Positions 29,215 through 38,408 of a stretch of 64,000 nt of DNA are shown in pieces. The stretch comes from Pseudomonas graminis. GTDB lineage: Bacteria > Pseudomonadota > Gammaproteobacteria > Pseudomonadales > Pseudomonadaceae. The position numbers were made by a program, and so were the translations under genes. Each line of letters begins with the position of its first letter. Position 1 is the first letter of the stretch. The notes beneath the pieces are model-generated. The model had not been told where the DNA came from, ran no database searches, and worked only from the letters and a program-made list of their open reading frames with translations. Where the stretch lies: assembly GCF_001705435.1 (NCBI RefSeq), contig NZ_MDEN01000063.1, positions 124,001 through 188,000 on the forward strand, given 5' to 3'.

Positions 29215-31185
29215 ATGATGTTGGCCGTGAAGACGCGTTTCGCCAATCTGGGGATGGCCAAGAAGCTGGGAATCGGGTTCGTGCTGGTGCTGCTGTTGAC
29301 GGCGCTGGTCGCGGCCATCGGGGTCTGGTCGTTGCGGTCCATCAGCGCGCATTTCGACAGCCTGAAGGCGATGACGGCACTCAACGGCGACGCGAATCGC
29401 GTGCGGTTGCTGGAGCAGGATTACGCCTTGCACGGCGATCCGAAGGTGGTCGATCAGGTTCGCACCGGACTCGATGGCCTGACTGCCCAGGCGGAGCAGC
29501 TCAAGGCGAGCGCGCCGATCAACGAGCAGGTGATGGGCCAGGTGCAGCAAGCGCTGGCGGCCTATCGTGCGTCGTTCGACGAGTTTGTCAGCATCAGTCA
29601 GAGCAAGGACCTGGCGCTGGAAATGGCCAGTTGGTCGGTGTCCAGCGTTGCCAATAACCTCGACGTGTTGCAGGCGGGGCTTGCCGACGACGGTGCTTAC
29701 ACGCTGAAGGATTCCCAGGGCCAGCAGGGCGCGGAATTCATTGCGCAGGCCGGTCAGGTCAGCCAGGTGTCGAAACTGATGATGCAGGCCATGGATGAAG
29801 CCCGGGTGCGCCTCGACAAGAGCCGCAAGACGGGCTCGGGCGAGGAGGTCAAGACCGGCAAGATCGAGCAGGCGGTGCAGGCCCAGGAACTGGCCGAGCA
29901 GCTCAAGGGCGTGATCAAGGACGCCGGTTACCTCACGGTGCTGACCGAAGTGGGCGGGCACATCAGCAATTTCAGCGACAAGCTCAACGAATACACCGGG
30001 CTGCTGGAGTCGGAAGCGAAGGTCTCGCAACAACTGGCGAGCAACGCCAAAGCCGTGGTGCAGCAGGTCAATCAGGCCTATGACGCGGAAGGCCAGTCGA
30101 TGCAGAGGGAGTTGCAGGCCAACGCGATGATGATCATCGGCTCGTCCTTGTTGGCGCTGCTGGTCGGGCTGATCGCGGCGTTGGTGATAACGCGCCTGAT
30201 CGTCGCGCCGCTGCGCAGCGTGATTGCCACGGCCCAGCGGATTGCGGCCGGGGACCTGAGCCGCACCGTGAACGTCACCCGCAAAGATGAAATCGGCCAG
30301 TTGATGCAAGCGATGCAGCAGATGGGCGCAGGCTTGAGCACCATCTTCAGCGGCCTGCAGGCGGGCATCGAGCAGTTGGCGACGTCCGCCCATTCCCTGT
30401 CGGCGGTGACCGAGCAGACCAATCTGGAAGTCAGCAGCCAGAAGGAAGAGACCGAGCAGGTGGCGACGGCGATGAACCAGATGACCGCCACCGTTCACGA
30501 CGTCGCACGCAACGCGGAGGAAGCGGCGCTCGCGGCGCAGACTGCCGACACCAAGGTCGATACCGGCCAGGCCGTGGTGCGCCAGAGCATGCAGCGGATT
30601 GAACAGTTGGCGTCGTCTTCCCGTTCCGCCAGCGATTCGATCGAGAACCTCAGCGCGGAAATCCACAACATCGGCACAGTGCTCGGCGTGATCAAAAGCG
30701 TCGCCGAGCAGACCAACCTGCTGGCACTGAACGCTGCGATCGAAGCGGCGCGGGCGGGGGAGCAGGGCAGGGGCTTTGCGGTGGTGGCCGATGAAGTTCG
30801 CGCGCTGGCCAAGCGCACGCAGCAGTCCACGGAAGAAATCGAGCGGCTGGTTACCCGCCTGCAAAGCGGCGCCCAGGCGTCAGTGGCGCAGATTCAGAGC
30901 AGTGGCGAGCTGGTCAAACTGGCGGTGAGCGACGCCCTCCAAACCGAGAGCGCGCTGGGCAGCATTGCCGCGGCCGTGTCGATGATCCAACAGATGAACC
31001 AGCAGATTGCTGCTGCGGCGGAAGAGCAGAGTTCGGTGGCGGAAGAGATCAACCGCAGCGTCACCAGCATCCGTGCCAGTGCCGATCACTCCGCGCTGGC
31101 GATGCAGGGCAACGCGGCGTCAAGCATCGAACTGGCATCACTGGGGTTGGAGCTGAAAGGCATGGTCGGGCACTTCAAGCTGTGA
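29215..31185 (+). CDS. Methyl-accepting chemotaxis protein, probably HBM-type
   Basis: About 656 residues. One transmembrane helix is at about 19-41 ([20 protein letters not shown]) and a second at about 307-330 ([20 protein letters not shown]). The roughly 260-residue periplasmic part is all-helical, the size of a helical bimodular (HBM) domain as in P. putida McpS, which senses TCA-cycle acids. A HAMP domain ([20 protein letters not shown]) and a full signalling domain with the hairpin tip [20 protein letters not shown] follow. Two ATG codons are adjacent at 29215 and 29218. No che gene is nearby; it likely joins the main array. The ligand is unknown. Confidence 0.88.
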   Translation: MMLAVKTRFANLGMAKKLGIGFVLVLLLTALVAAIGVWSLRSISAHFDSLKAMTALNGDANRVRLLEQDYALHGDPKVVDQVRTGLDGLTAQAEQLKASAPINEQVMGQVQQALAAYRASFDEFVSISQSKDLALEMASWSVSSVANNLDVLQAGLADDGAYTLKDSQGQQGAEFIAQAGQVSQVSKLMMQAMDEARVRLDKSRKTGSGEEVKTGKIEQAVQAQELAEQLKGVIKDAGYLTVLTEVGGHISNFSDKLNEYTGLLESEAKVSQQLASNAKAVVQQVNQAYDAEGQSMQRELQANAMMIIGSSLLALLVGLIAALVITRLIVAPLRSVIATAQRIAAGDLSRTVNVTRKDEIGQLMQAMQQMGAGLSTIFSGLQAGIEQLATSAHSLSAVTEQTNLEVSSQKEETEQVATAMNQMTATVHDVARNAEEAALAAQTADTKVDTGQAVVRQSMQRIEQLASSSRSASDSIENLSAEIHNIGTVLGVIKSVAEQTNLLALNAAIEAARAGEQGRGFAVVADEVRALAKRTQQSTEEIERLVTRLQSGAQASVAQIQSSGELVKLAVSDALQTESALGSIAAAVSMIQQMNQQIAAAAEEQSSVAEEINRSVTSIRASADHSALAMQGNAASSIELASLGLELKGMVGHFKL

Positions 31186-31190
31186 ATTCG

Positions 31191-31211
31191 GCGGCCCGCT
31201 TCTTGGGCCGC
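31191..31211. terminator. Hairpin between convergent MCP and benE genes
   Basis: GCGGCCC-GCTTCTT-GGGCCGC is a perfect seven-base-pair hairpin just after the chemoreceptor stop and just before the BenE stop on the other strand. The T-run is weak on both sides, so efficiency is uncertain. Confidence 0.5.
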
Positions 31212-31223
31212 TCTAAATAAGAC

Positions 31224-32414
31224 TCAGGCCTTGCGGCCGTTCAATATCACCAGCGTCAACACCCCCGCGACGATGCCCCAAAACGCCGAACCGATGGAAA
31301 ACAGCGTCAGCCCCGACGCGGTGACCATGAAGGTGATCAGCGCGGCTTCGCGTTCCTTGGGCTCGTTCATCGCCACGGTCAGACCGTTGATGATCGAGCC
31401 GAACAGCGCCAATGCGGCAATCGACAGCACCAGTTCCTTGGGAAATGCCGCGAACAATGCCGCCAGCGTCGCGCCGAACACCCCGGCGATGGCGTAGAAA
31501 ATCCCGCACCAGATTGCCGCCGTGTAGCGCTTGTCGCGGTCTTCGTGGGCGTGGGGGCCGGTGCAGATGGCGGCGCTGATGGCCGCGAGGTTGATGCCGT
31601 GGGCGCCAAAGGGCGCAGTGATCAGCGAGAGGATGCCGGTGGCCGTGATCAGGGGCGAGGCGGGGACCTGATAACCGTCTGCGCGCAGCACTGCGACGCC
31701 CGGCATGTTCTGCGAGGTCATGGCGACGACGAACAGCGGGATGCCGATGCTGACGGTCGCAGCGATGGAGAACGAAGGCGTGGTCCACACCGGCATCGCC
31801 ACTTCGAGGGCGAAGCCGCTGAAGTTCAGCAGACCCAGCATGCCGGACAACGCCACACCGACCAGCAAGGTGACCAACACGGCGTAGCGTGGCGAATAGC
31901 GTTTGACGATGAGATAGGTGAAGAACATGCCCAGCACCAGGCCGGTACGGTGTTGCGCGGCGACGAAGATTTCGCTGCCGATCTTGAACAGAATGCCCGC
32001 CAGCAGGGCCGCCGCCAGTGACGTCGGCAGACGCTTGACCAGCCGTTCGAAGCTGCCGGTGATGCCGCAGATGATCACCAATACCGCGCAGGTGATGAAC
32101 GCGCCGATCGCTTCAGGGTAGGCGACGCCGCCCAGGCTGGTGATCAGCAATGCCGCGCCCGGCGTCGACCATGCCACGGTAATCGGCGAGCGATAGCGCA
32201 GCGACAGGCCGATGCTGCACACCGCCATGCCCATGAACAGCGCCCAGATCCACGAGGAGATCTGCTCCGAGGTCAGCCCGGCGGCCTGACCGGCCTGAAA
32301 CATCAACACCAGCGAACTGGTGACGCCGGTCATCATGGCGATGAAGCCGGCAACGATGGCGGAGGGCGAAGAGTCGGTCAGCGGTCGCAATGGCGCGAGG
32401 GGCACGTCAGTCAT
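31224..32414 (-). CDS. benE: BenE-family benzoate/H+ symporter
   Basis: 396 residues with about 12 hydrophobic helices and no soluble domain, the normal size for BenE. Family features include FIAMMTGVTSSLVLMFQAGQ, the substrate-path TVAWSTPGAALL, and FVVAMTSQNMPGVAVLRADG. Members carry aromatic acids such as benzoate into the cell with protons. It is convergent with the chemoreceptor and has no aromatic catabolic gene next to it, so the substrate is not settled. The start MTDVPLAPLRPLTDSS is followed by helices at once. Confidence 0.83.
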   Translation of the reverse strand: MTDVPLAPLRPLTDSSPSAIVAGFIAMMTGVTSSLVLMFQAGQAAGLTSEQISSWIWALFMGMAVCSIGLSLRYRSPITVAWSTPGAALLITSLGGVAYPEAIGAFITCAVLVIICGITGSFERLVKRLPTSLAAALLAGILFKIGSEIFVAAQHRTGLVLGMFFTYLIVKRYSPRYAVLVTLLVGVALSGMLGLLNFSGFALEVAMPVWTTPSFSIAATVSIGIPLFVVAMTSQNMPGVAVLRADGYQVPASPLITATGILSLITAPFGAHGINLAAISAAICTGPHAHEDRDKRYTAAIWCGIFYAIAGVFGATLAALFAAFPKELVLSIAALALFGSIINGLTVAMNEPKEREAALITFMVTASGLTLFSIGSAFWGIVAGVLTLVILNGRKA

Positions 32415-32542
32415 GCGGGTCTATCCTTGGCGCAACGGTTGAACAGAGCAGCCAGCCTATACGCAGTGGTCATGTCCCGTTGCAATACAGCCGTCGGCGC
32501 AATGGTCGGCACAGTTTCGGCAGTGCCCTGTAACGCGGCCGA

Positions 32543-32986
32543 TCAGCCGCGGGTCATCGTGTTGCCCAGCGCCTGATTCACCGCCATCCAGCCATCCACC
32601 GCTTCACGCCCGGCTTCGGCGAACACCCGTTGCAACAGCTTGACCTGCTCGCGGCGCAACGACTCTTCAAACGTGCGGCCCTCGGCGGTCAGCTCCAGCA
32701 GGCGCTTACGTTTGTCGTCCTCGGGCGCGACGCTGAGCACCAGTTCCATCTCGATCAACTGCCGCAGCGGCGTGTTCAGCGCCTGCTTGCTCACCCCCAG
32801 CTTGCCGAGCAGTTCCTTGACGCTCAGGCCCGGATAGCGGGCGATGAAAAACACAATGCGCTGGTGCACCCGACTCAGGCCACGGCGGTCGAGCATTTCA
32901 TCGGCCTTGGCGGTGAACGCCTGGTAGCCGAAGAAAAACGCTTCCATGGCAATTTGCTGGGTCGATGAATTTTTAAGGTCAAGCAT
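32543..32986 (-). CDS. MarR-family regulator of the divergent aminotransferase
   Basis: 147 residues. Winged-helix elements are VHQRIVFFIARYPGLSVKEL, LGKLGVSKQALNTPLRQLIE and the wing APEDDKRKRLLELTAEGR. Two copies of a GTCAA-N5-TTGAC palindrome lie in its upstream region; one overlaps its own start codon, so it should repress itself as well as the divergent aminotransferase gene. The inducer is unknown. Confidence 0.85.
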   Translation of the reverse strand: MLDLKNSSTQQIAMEAFFFGYQAFTAKADEMLDRRGLSRVHQRIVFFIARYPGLSVKELLGKLGVSKQALNTPLRQLIEMELVLSVAPEDDKRKRLLELTAEGRTFEESLRREQVKLLQRVFAEAGREAVDGWMAVNQALGNTMTRG

Positions 32987-32992
32987 ATTGAC
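32978..32992. promoter_or_regulatory. MarR operator 1, GTCAA-N5-TTGAC
   Basis: GTCAAGCATATTGAC has perfect five-base arms and spans the start codon of the marR-type gene. Bound repressor would block both initiation and promoter use. Confidence 0.65.
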
Positions 32993-33019
32993 GTATCCGT
33001 GCGCGGCATCGTAATTTCG

Positions 33020-33034
33020 GTCAAGCAGTTTGAC
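33020..33034. promoter_or_regulatory. MarR operator 2, GTCAA-N5-TTGAC
   Basis: GTCAAGCAGTTTGAC repeats the first site with the same arms, centre to centre 42 bases away (about four DNA turns), 34 bases before the aminotransferase ATG. Both copies are also followed by GTAT. Confidence 0.65.
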
Positions 33035-33067
33035 GTATTCCCCTTTCTTTCCGCCAGCGGTGATCCG

Positions 33068-34234
33068 ATGCCATTTTCCGAACGCGTTACCCGTTTGAAG
33101 AGTTCACTGATTCGCGAAATCCTCGCCGCCGCCCAGCGCCCGGAGATGATGTCATTCGCGGGCGGATTGCCGGCCGAGGCCATGTTGCCGAAGAGTAAAT
33201 GGTCTGACATGCCGCGCAGCATCGGCCAGTACGGCATGAGCGAAGGCGAGCCGCAGCTGCGTGAGGCGCTGGCCGCCCAGGCCCGGGCGTTGGGCATCGA
33301 CTGCGACGCGAGTCAGGTGATGATCGTCAGCGGTTCCCAGCAGACGCTGGACCTGGCCGCCAAGCTGTACATCGACAAGGGCACCGAGATCCTCCTCGAA
33401 GCGCCGACCTATCTGGCCGCGCTGCAGATCTTCCAGCTGTTCGGCGCCGACTGCCTGACCGTGCCGCTGCTCGCCGAAGGCCCGGACCTTGCAGCGCTTC
33501 GTCAGCGACTGGAGCAACACTCGCCGTCGTTCGCGTACCTGATTCCCACGTTCCAGAATCCGTCGGCGGTGCGTTACAGCGAAACCGCGCGGGATGCGGT
33601 GGCGGCGTTGCTCGACGAATTCGGCGTCACGTTGATCGAAGACGAGCCTTACCGCGAGCTGACGTTCGACGGCGGCAGCGCGCGGCCCATCGTCAGCCGC
33701 CTGAAAACAGCTAGCTGGATCTACACCGGCACTGTGTCGAAAACCCTGATGCCGGGCTTGCGCGTCGGCTACCTGATCGCCACGCCTGACCTGTTTCCGC
33801 ATCTGCTCAAGCTCAAGCAATCGGCGGATCTGCACACCAATCGCGTGGGGCAATGGCAGGCGTTGCAGTGGATCGGCAGCGAGCACTACGAGCAGCATCT
33901 GCTGGAGCTGCGCAGCTTCTATCGGACCCGTCGCGATGCCTTCGAAGCCGCGCTGCAGCGGCACTTCGCGGATCTCGCTGAGTGGAACAGCCCTCAAGGT
34001 GGACTGTTCTTCTGGCTGACCCTCAAGCACAAGCTCGACACCCGCACCTTGCTCGACAGCGCGCTGGCGCAGAATGTGGCGTTCATGCCGGGCGAGCCGT
34101 TCTTTGCCGACCCGGACGCCAACCCGGGGTATCTGCGGCTGAACTTCAGTCACATCGACCCCGAGCGCCTGGACGAAGGTTTGAAGCGGCTGGCCGACGT
34201 CATTCGGCAAACACAGCTTTCACAGGCGGCCTGA
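33068..34234 (+). CDS. PLP-dependent aminotransferase (class I/II, 2-aminoadipate type)
   Basis: 388 residues from MPFSERVTRLKSSLIREI. Fold-type I features are SFAGGLPAEAMLP, the cofactor loop SGSQQTLDLAAK, the Tyr in EAPTYLAALQIF, the Asn in IPTFQNPSAV, the Asp in TLIEDEPYRELTFDG, the Schiff-base Lys in TGTVSKTLMPGLRVGY and the carboxylate Arg in GYLRLNFSH. It resembles LysN/2-aminoadipate and valine aminotransferases without the GntR domain. It is divergent from the MarR gene and likely under its control through the two GTCAA-N5-TTGAC sites. The exact substrate is unknown. An in-frame start 69 bases upstream would cover the second operator and is not preferred. Confidence 0.85.
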   Translation: MPFSERVTRLKSSLIREILAAAQRPEMMSFAGGLPAEAMLPKSKWSDMPRSIGQYGMSEGEPQLREALAAQARALGIDCDASQVMIVSGSQQTLDLAAKLYIDKGTEILLEAPTYLAALQIFQLFGADCLTVPLLAEGPDLAALRQRLEQHSPSFAYLIPTFQNPSAVRYSETARDAVAALLDEFGVTLIEDEPYRELTFDGGSARPIVSRLKTASWIYTGTVSKTLMPGLRVGYLIATPDLFPHLLKLKQSADLHTNRVGQWQALQWIGSEHYEQHLLELRSFYRTRRDAFEAALQRHFADLAEWNSPQGGLFFWLTLKHKLDTRTLLDSALAQNVAFMPGEPFFADPDANPGYLRLNFSHIDPERLDEGLKRLADVIRQTQLSQAA

Positions 34235-34294
34235 TACATTACGCACACGCACGACCGGCACGACTGACGGCACACGATTGAGGGGAGAGGGTTG

Positions 34295-34897
34295 ATGTAC
34301 AAGGTTTACGGCGATTACAACTCGGGCAACTGCTACAAGATCAAGCTGATGCTCAACCTGCTCGGCGCGGAATATGAGTGGGTGCCGGTGGACATTCTCA
34401 AGGGCGAGACCGAAACCGAGGCGTTTCTGGTAAAGAACCCGAACGGCAAGATTCCGGTCCTTGAGCTTGAAGACGGCACCTGCCTGTGGGAGTCCAACGC
34501 GATTCTGAACTTCCTCGCCGAAGGCACGCCTTACCTGCTGACCGAACCGCGGCTGCGCACGCAGATGCTGCAGTGGCAATTCTTCGAGCAGTACAGCCAC
34601 GAGCCGACCCTGGCGGTGGCGCGTTTCATTCAGTTTTATCTGGGGATGCCAGAGGAGCGAATGGAGGAATACCACTCGCTGCACCGGCGCGGTAACAAGG
34701 CCCTGAAAGTCATGGAGCAGCAGTTGCTGCGCACGCCGTTCCTGGTGGGCGACAGTTTCTCCATCGCCGACATCGCGCTGTACGCTTACACCCATGTTGC
34801 CGATCAGGGCGGCTTCGATCTGGCGCAGTTCCCGGCGATTCAAGGGTGGCTCGCCCGGGTCAAGCAGCAACCGGGTTATGTCGGCATGCTGGACTGA
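34295..34897 (+). CDS. Glutathione S-transferase
   Basis: 200 residues with a complete thioredoxin-fold N-terminal domain (YGDYNSGNCYKIKLMLNLLG, NGKIPVLELEDGTCLWESNA) and an all-helical C-terminal domain (FLVGDSFSIADIALYAYTHV). The glutathione site cis-Pro (KIPVLE) and the ESNAI motif are present; Ser or Cys near residue 12 would activate glutathione. AGGGGAGAGGG precedes the ATG. It follows the aminotransferase by 60 bases on the same strand and may be co-transcribed. The substrate is unknown. Confidence 0.87.
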   Translation: MYKVYGDYNSGNCYKIKLMLNLLGAEYEWVPVDILKGETETEAFLVKNPNGKIPVLELEDGTCLWESNAILNFLAEGTPYLLTEPRLRTQMLQWQFFEQYSHEPTLAVARFIQFYLGMPEERMEEYHSLHRRGNKALKVMEQQLLRTPFLVGDSFSIADIALYAYTHVADQGGFDLAQFPAIQGWLARVKQQPGYVGMLD

Positions 34898-34930
34898 GGT
34901 TTGGCGCTGTTCACTAAAAGGAGATGAGAC

Positions 34931-35317
34931 ATGCAGTACAGGATGATTGCAGTGGGAATGATGATGGCGTTGGGCATCGGCTGCTCGGCCCAGGCTCAGG
35001 ACTGCGACGCCAATCAGGCGTCGATGAATCAGTGCGCGAGCCAGGAGTACAAGGCGCTGGACGCGGAATTGAACACCCAATACAACGCGCAGATGGGCTA
35101 CCTGAAGACGCCGGCGCGCAAGAAGGCGCTGCAGGATGCGCAGAAGAAGTGGATCGCGTTTCGTGACGCCGATTGCCAGTATCAGGCCGGCAGGCGGGAA
35201 GACGGCGGGAGCATGTGGCCGCTGGTTCAGGCGCAATGCCTGTCAGCGCAGACCAAAGTGCGGGTTGAGCAATTGAAGGCGTATACGGCGTGTCGCCAGG
35301 AAGGTTGCCCGAAGTAA
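34931..35317 (+). CDS. LprI/DUF1311-family periplasmic protein
   Basis: 128 residues. A signal peptide (MQYRMIAVGMMMALGIGCSA, cleavage after AQA) precedes a Cys-rich helical domain with DCDANQASMNQCASQEYKAL and KKWIAFRDADCQYQ. This is the LprI N-terminal (DUF1311) pattern with paired cysteines that form disulphides in the periplasm. Some members inhibit lysozyme; for most the role is unknown. It has an AAAGGAG ribosome site and follows the GST closely. Confidence 0.82.
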   Translation: MQYRMIAVGMMMALGIGCSAQAQDCDANQASMNQCASQEYKALDAELNTQYNAQMGYLKTPARKKALQDAQKKWIAFRDADCQYQAGRREDGGSMWPLVQAQCLSAQTKVRVEQLKAYTACRQEGCPK

Positions 35318-35369
35318 AGGCGTAAGAGGCCAGGACATTCGCTAAATCTCCAGCGGTTGAAACGGCCCT

Positions 35370-35435
35370 TTCCCGGCTAAAGCCGGTCCTACTCAGCGCA
35401 TGGGGTGTGTCAGTGGGACCGGCTTTAGCCGGGAA
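35370..35435. repeat. REP doublet (CCCGGCTAAAGCCGG type)
   Basis: TTCCCGGCTAAAGCCGGTCC and its reverse complement face each other across about 26 bases. The same REPIN class recurs at 54641-54729. Confidence 0.8.
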
Positions 35436-35479
35436 GAGGCCAGTCATTACACTGGATCTCTACCGGCAGGCACGCCGCC

Positions 35480-35504
35480 TTCGCGAGCAAGCTCGCTCCC
35501 ACAG
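35480..35504. repeat. Single REP sequence
   Basis: TTCGCGAGCAAGCTCGCTCC followed by CACAG is the same REP core that closes the cluster at 9998-10024. Two short copies of a GGTTTTGC..AATGGCTGAGAG motif follow directly. Confidence 0.7.
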
Positions 35505-35622
35505 GTTTTGCACAATGGCTGAGAGGCCGGATCCCATAGGTTTTGCGGAATGGCTGAGAGGGTGAGTCGATCGCCGATCACGTTGGAGCGGCGTTGACGC
35601 ATCGGCTATGTAAGCAGCATCG

Positions 35623-35988
35623 TCAAATCGCGGAGAATCGCTTCTCCAGGTAATCAACGATCACCTTCGATTCATACATCCACACCGTCTGGCCTTCTTC
35701 CTCGATCCGCAGGCATGGCACTTTGATCCGGCCGCCGCCACTCAGCAAAGCCTGGCGATCCGGCTCGTTGTTCTTCGCGTCACGAAGGGCCACGGGCACG
35801 TTCAAACGGCGCAGCGCCCGGCGGGTTTTCACGCAGAACGGGCAGGCGTGGAAGTGATACAGCGTCAACGCTTTCGCCGACGCATCGACGGTAGCCTGCG
35901 CTTCGGGAGAACGCTTCTTTTTGCTCGGCCGGGTCAGAAAATCGCCCGCGATCACGAGCTGTCCGAGACCGACTCTCACTGCTTTCAT
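35623..35988 (-). CDS. Glutaredoxin-like protein with GST N-terminal domain
   Basis: About 121 residues starting MKAVRVGLGQLVIAGDFLTR. A basic 35-residue lead precedes a thioredoxin-fold domain with the redox site ACPFCVKTRRALRRL, the cis-Pro IKVPCLRIEE and the end MYESKVIVDYLEKRF. The CPFC pair indicates dithiol glutaredoxin chemistry. It lies downstream of folE on the same strand. A second start two codons upstream is possible. The partner protein is unknown. Confidence 0.83.
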   Translation of the reverse strand: MKAVRVGLGQLVIAGDFLTRPSKKKRSPEAQATVDASAKALTLYHFHACPFCVKTRRALRRLNVPVALRDAKNNEPDRQALLSGGGRIKVPCLRIEEEGQTVWMYESKVIVDYLEKRFSAI

Positions 35989-36067
35989 CAACACGCTAAA
36001 ACCTCACTCGGCGGCACGAACCGCCAGACAGCCGCAGCCTGATGCTGCGGCCTTCAGGACGCCGGGA

Positions 36068-36613
36068 TCATTTGATCAGGCTGAGAAACTCGGTGCGGGT
36101 CGCGGCGTTTTCGCGGAATTCACCCAGCATCACCGACGTGATCATCGACGAATTCTGCTTTTCGACGCCGCGCATCATCATGCACATGTGCTTGGCTTCA
36201 ATGACCACCGCCACACCCAGAGCGCCGGTGACCTGCTGAATGGCTTCGGCGATCTGGCGGCTGAGGTTTTCCTGGATCTGCAGACGACGGGCGTACATGT
36301 CGACGATGCGCGCGACCTTCGACAGGCCCAGCACTTTGCCGCTCGGGATATAGGCGACGTGGGCCTTGCCGATGAAGGGCAGCAGATGGTGTTCGCAGAG
36401 CGAATACAGCTCGATGTCCTTGACGACCACCATTTCGCTGTTGTCGGAGCTGAACAGCGCACCGTTGGTGACTTCTTCGAGGGTTTGCTCATAGCCGCGG
36501 CAAAGGTACTGCATGGCTTTGGCTGCGCGTTTCGGGGTGTCGCGCAGGCCTTCGCGGGAGACGTCTTCGCCGAGTTGACCGAGGATGGCGGTGTAGTTCT
36601 GTTCCAGAGTCAC
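36068..36613 (-). CDS. folE: GTP cyclohydrolase I (FolE), prophage integrated at its start
   Basis: 181 residues. It catalyses the first step of tetrahydrofolate synthesis, GTP to 7,8-dihydroneopterin triphosphate. Zinc and active-site motifs are [40 protein letters not shown] and [10 protein letters not shown]. The start is the GTG of [14 protein letters not shown], which gives the usual length. Codons upstream of it ([16 protein letters not shown]) are partly prophage sequence. The prophage attachment core (36588-36628) covers the first nine codons and the ribosome region, so the protein is preserved but its natural promoter now lies 14 kb away beyond attR. Expression must come from the prophage end or from read-through of int. 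Confidence 0.93.
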   Translation of the reverse strand: MTLEQNYTAILGQLGEDVSREGLRDTPKRAAKAMQYLCRGYEQTLEEVTNGALFSSDNSEMVVVKDIELYSLCEHHLLPFIGKAHVAYIPSGKVLGLSKVARIVDMYARRLQIQENLSRQIAEAIQQVTGALGVAVVIEAKHMCMMMRGVEKQNSSMITSVMLGEFRENAATRTEFLSLIK

Positions 36614-36628
36614 AGGGGTGTGTTCCGT
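36588..36628. repeat. Prophage attachment site, left copy (41-bp direct repeat)
   Basis: GCGGTGTAGTTCTGTTCCAG and the next 21 bases up to TGTTCCGT are repeated exactly at 50682-50722. The copy lies inside the folE start region, eight bases from the integrase stop codon. This is a typical attL of a tyrosine-integrase element. Confidence 0.92.
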
Positions 36629-36635
36629 AAGGGTT

Positions 36636-37844
36636 TCAGAGTGGTGGCTGTTCAGGCCGTACCAAATTTGTACCAATCAGCTTCGTTTCCAGTTTGTCCA
36701 ACTCGCCCCAGTCGGTGCTTGAGTTGATCCACTTGGCGTACGTTGACAGCAGCATCTGCACGCTGTGTCCCAGCTGGTTGGCGATGAATGCGGGGTTCAT
36801 GCCCGCCATGAGGCACATGGTAGCGTAGGTATGTCGGCAGTTGTACTGCCGTCTTCCCCGCAGGCCCAGGTCTTCGACGGCCACCTTGAAGAATTTATCG
36901 GTCAGGCTGGCTTGCTGCAGGTACTCGCTGATCCTGGTCGGGGGGAATACGTAGCGTGAGTCCCGCTGCATCCGCTTTTTCTGGGACCTGCGCAGCATTG
37001 CGACTTCGTCAGCAACTCGAAGCGCGTTCAATGCCCTGCTGTTGAGCATTACCGTGCGAGCTGCTTTTGTCTTGGTTCGCTCCTCGATGACCTTGTCCAC
37101 CACGATCCGGCAGACGTGGGCCAGGCGACGTTCTCTGTCCACCTCATCCCAGCGCAGGGCAGCTATTTCACCCGGACGCATTCCGGTGTAGAAGGCAAAC
37201 TCGAAGTACGCCGCGTATATGGCGGTTGAATGCTTGAGGGTGTCGTACAGGCGCGCGATTATTTGGTCCGCTTGCTCTACGGTGAAAGGATCGGGAGCTT
37301 TCTTCGGGCGCGCCGGCAGTTCGAGCGCATCAACGGGGTTGCGTGCTATTACGCCGTCCACGACTGCGCAGCTGAACATTGTGCCCAGCCTCTGGATTGC
37401 CGCGCGCTTCACTTCCTGACTTAGCCAGTTCGTCTCGGTGACGACTCGGCGCAGATCCAGTGACGACACATATTCGATCGGTATCGTCGCGAAGTGCGGC
37501 ATCCAGTACTTGTTCAGGGAAATCCGATAGTTTTTCCGGGTGCCGTTCACGACTTCGCGACCGTTCAGCCAAGCCTGGGCATATGCTCCGAAGAGCATTT
37601 TTGCGCCGTGCTGTGAGTGCTTTGAATTGGGGAAGAGGTCGGCGTACCTGTCCGCATCCAGTACGCCGTGCTTGGCGAGGCTAATTACTTGAGCACGTAG
37701 ATCGGCGGCAGCCTTGATCCCTTTTGGCGTTTGGGGATAGGGGAGGGTTTCGCAGCGTCTCTCACCATTCCAGGTGAACCGGATGCGAATGGAGTTGCCC
37801 GCAAATTCAACTCCGGTGGGCAGTCCCATTGGCTTTCGATCCAC
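36636..37844 (-). CDS. int: Prophage tyrosine integrase
   Basis: 402 residues. An N-terminal arm-binding DUF3596-like segment ([20 protein letters not shown]) is followed by a SAM-like core-binding domain (about 85-175) and the catalytic domain. The catalytic Arg lies in [18 protein letters not shown], His-x-x-Arg in [13 protein letters not shown], the late His in [18 protein letters not shown] and the nucleophile Tyr in that same motif. The GTG start at 37844 has AGGAG nine bases upstream; an ATG 15 bases later is the alternative. It overlaps the excisionase-like gene by 160 bases in another frame. Its stop lies next to attL. Confidence 0.92.
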   Translation of the reverse strand: MDRKPMGLPTGVEFAGNSIRIRFTWNGERRCETLPYPQTPKGIKAAADLRAQVISLAKHGVLDADRYADLFPNSKHSQHGAKMLFGAYAQAWLNGREVVNGTRKNYRISLNKYWMPHFATIPIEYVSSLDLRRVVTETNWLSQEVKRAAIQRLGTMFSCAVVDGVIARNPVDALELPARPKKAPDPFTVEQADQIIARLYDTLKHSTAIYAAYFEFAFYTGMRPGEIAALRWDEVDRERRLAHVCRIVVDKVIEERTKTKAARTVMLNSRALNALRVADEVAMLRRSQKKRMQRDSRYVFPPTRISEYLQQASLTDKFFKVAVEDLGLRGRRQYNCRHTYATMCLMAGMNPAFIANQLGHSVQMLLSTYAKWINSSTDWGELDKLETKLIGTNLVRPEQPPL

Positions 37845-38029
37845 GCCTCATATCTCCTGATGCTGTAATAAATGCGGCCATCAATCTCGTTCCAGACGCC
37901 TTTCGGGATGATGCCCCGGGCACGCTTACCCTGCAGCGCCCGTCGCGTTGTGCCGACGAGCTCTGCCATCCTTGCCTCGGGCACCTTATCCGCGACGTAC
38001 TTCTCGCCCAACTCTTCAGCGGCGGCCAT
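37685..38029 (-). CDS. Excisionase-like DNA-binding protein
   Basis: 114 residues. The N-terminal part (KVPEARMAELVGTTRRALQG, IPKGVWNEIDGRIYYSIRRY) is a MerR/Xis-type helix-turn-helix that reads out a short wing, as in phage excisionases. A strong GGAGGAAGG ribosome site precedes the ATG. The last 53 codons overlap the integrase start in a different frame, an arrangement that couples int to xis. Low sequence similarity between excisionases makes the name tentative, but position and fold agree. Confidence 0.75.
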   Translation of the reverse strand: MAAAEELGEKYVADKVPEARMAELVGTTRRALQGKRARGIIPKGVWNEIDGRIYYSIRRYEAWIESQWDCPPELNLRATPFASGSPGMVRDAAKPSPIPKRQKGSRLPPIYVLK

Positions 38030-38408
38030 GGCCTTCCTCCTGACGCGTCATATTTTGTTCGTGCGGTGCAACTGACGCGTCACGGCTGTGTGTCACACGA
38101 GTCGGAAAAGCCTCGCCCTCCCATTTGCCAGGAGTGCCGCGAATACGCTCGCGATCCTGATATTGGTGTGGCCGCTTGCCGCTGAAGGCCAAAGCGCAGG
38201 CCTCAAATCGTTCAGCCTCGCTCTCTATCGAGATCAGCGCTTGGCCGGCCATTGAACCGATTTGCACCCAGCCCGCCTTGTCGCGACCGAAATTCTCGGT
38301 CTTGAACAGGCGGTACCGGTTACGGTGGCCAGAGTTTGGCGACGACGACTCGGTGTTCAGGTAAAACTGAGCGCCGTCCTGCTTGGCGTGAAAGACTGTT
38401 TTAGCCAT
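38016..38408 (-). CDS. Phage early protein of unknown function
   Basis: 130 residues starting MAKTVFHAKQDGAQFYLNTE. A basic N-terminal domain with aromatic residues (NRYRLFKTENFGRDKAGWVQ) is followed by an Arg/Glu-rich tail. No family recognised. It overlaps the excisionase-like gene by 14 bases and the small gene upstream by eight. Two identical palindromes TGACGCGTCA (38041 and 38073) fall in its last 70 bases, just before the excisionase start. Confidence 0.65.
   Translation of the reverse strand: MAKTVFHAKQDGAQFYLNTESSSPNSGHRNRYRLFKTENFGRDKAGWVQIGSMAGQALISIESEAERFEACALAFSGKRPHQYQDRERIRGTPGKWEGEAFPTRVTHSRDASVAPHEQNMTRQEEGHGRR

Noticed and set aside
29083..30864. A 593-codon frame antisense to the chemoreceptor gene
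   Set aside because: Shadow of the helical receptor; composition is Arg/Gln/His-rich and unlike a protein family.
36588..36628. tRNA gene at the prophage attachment site
   Set aside because: The repeat lies in folE coding sequence; no cloverleaf can be drawn and no tRNA was seen anywhere in the window.
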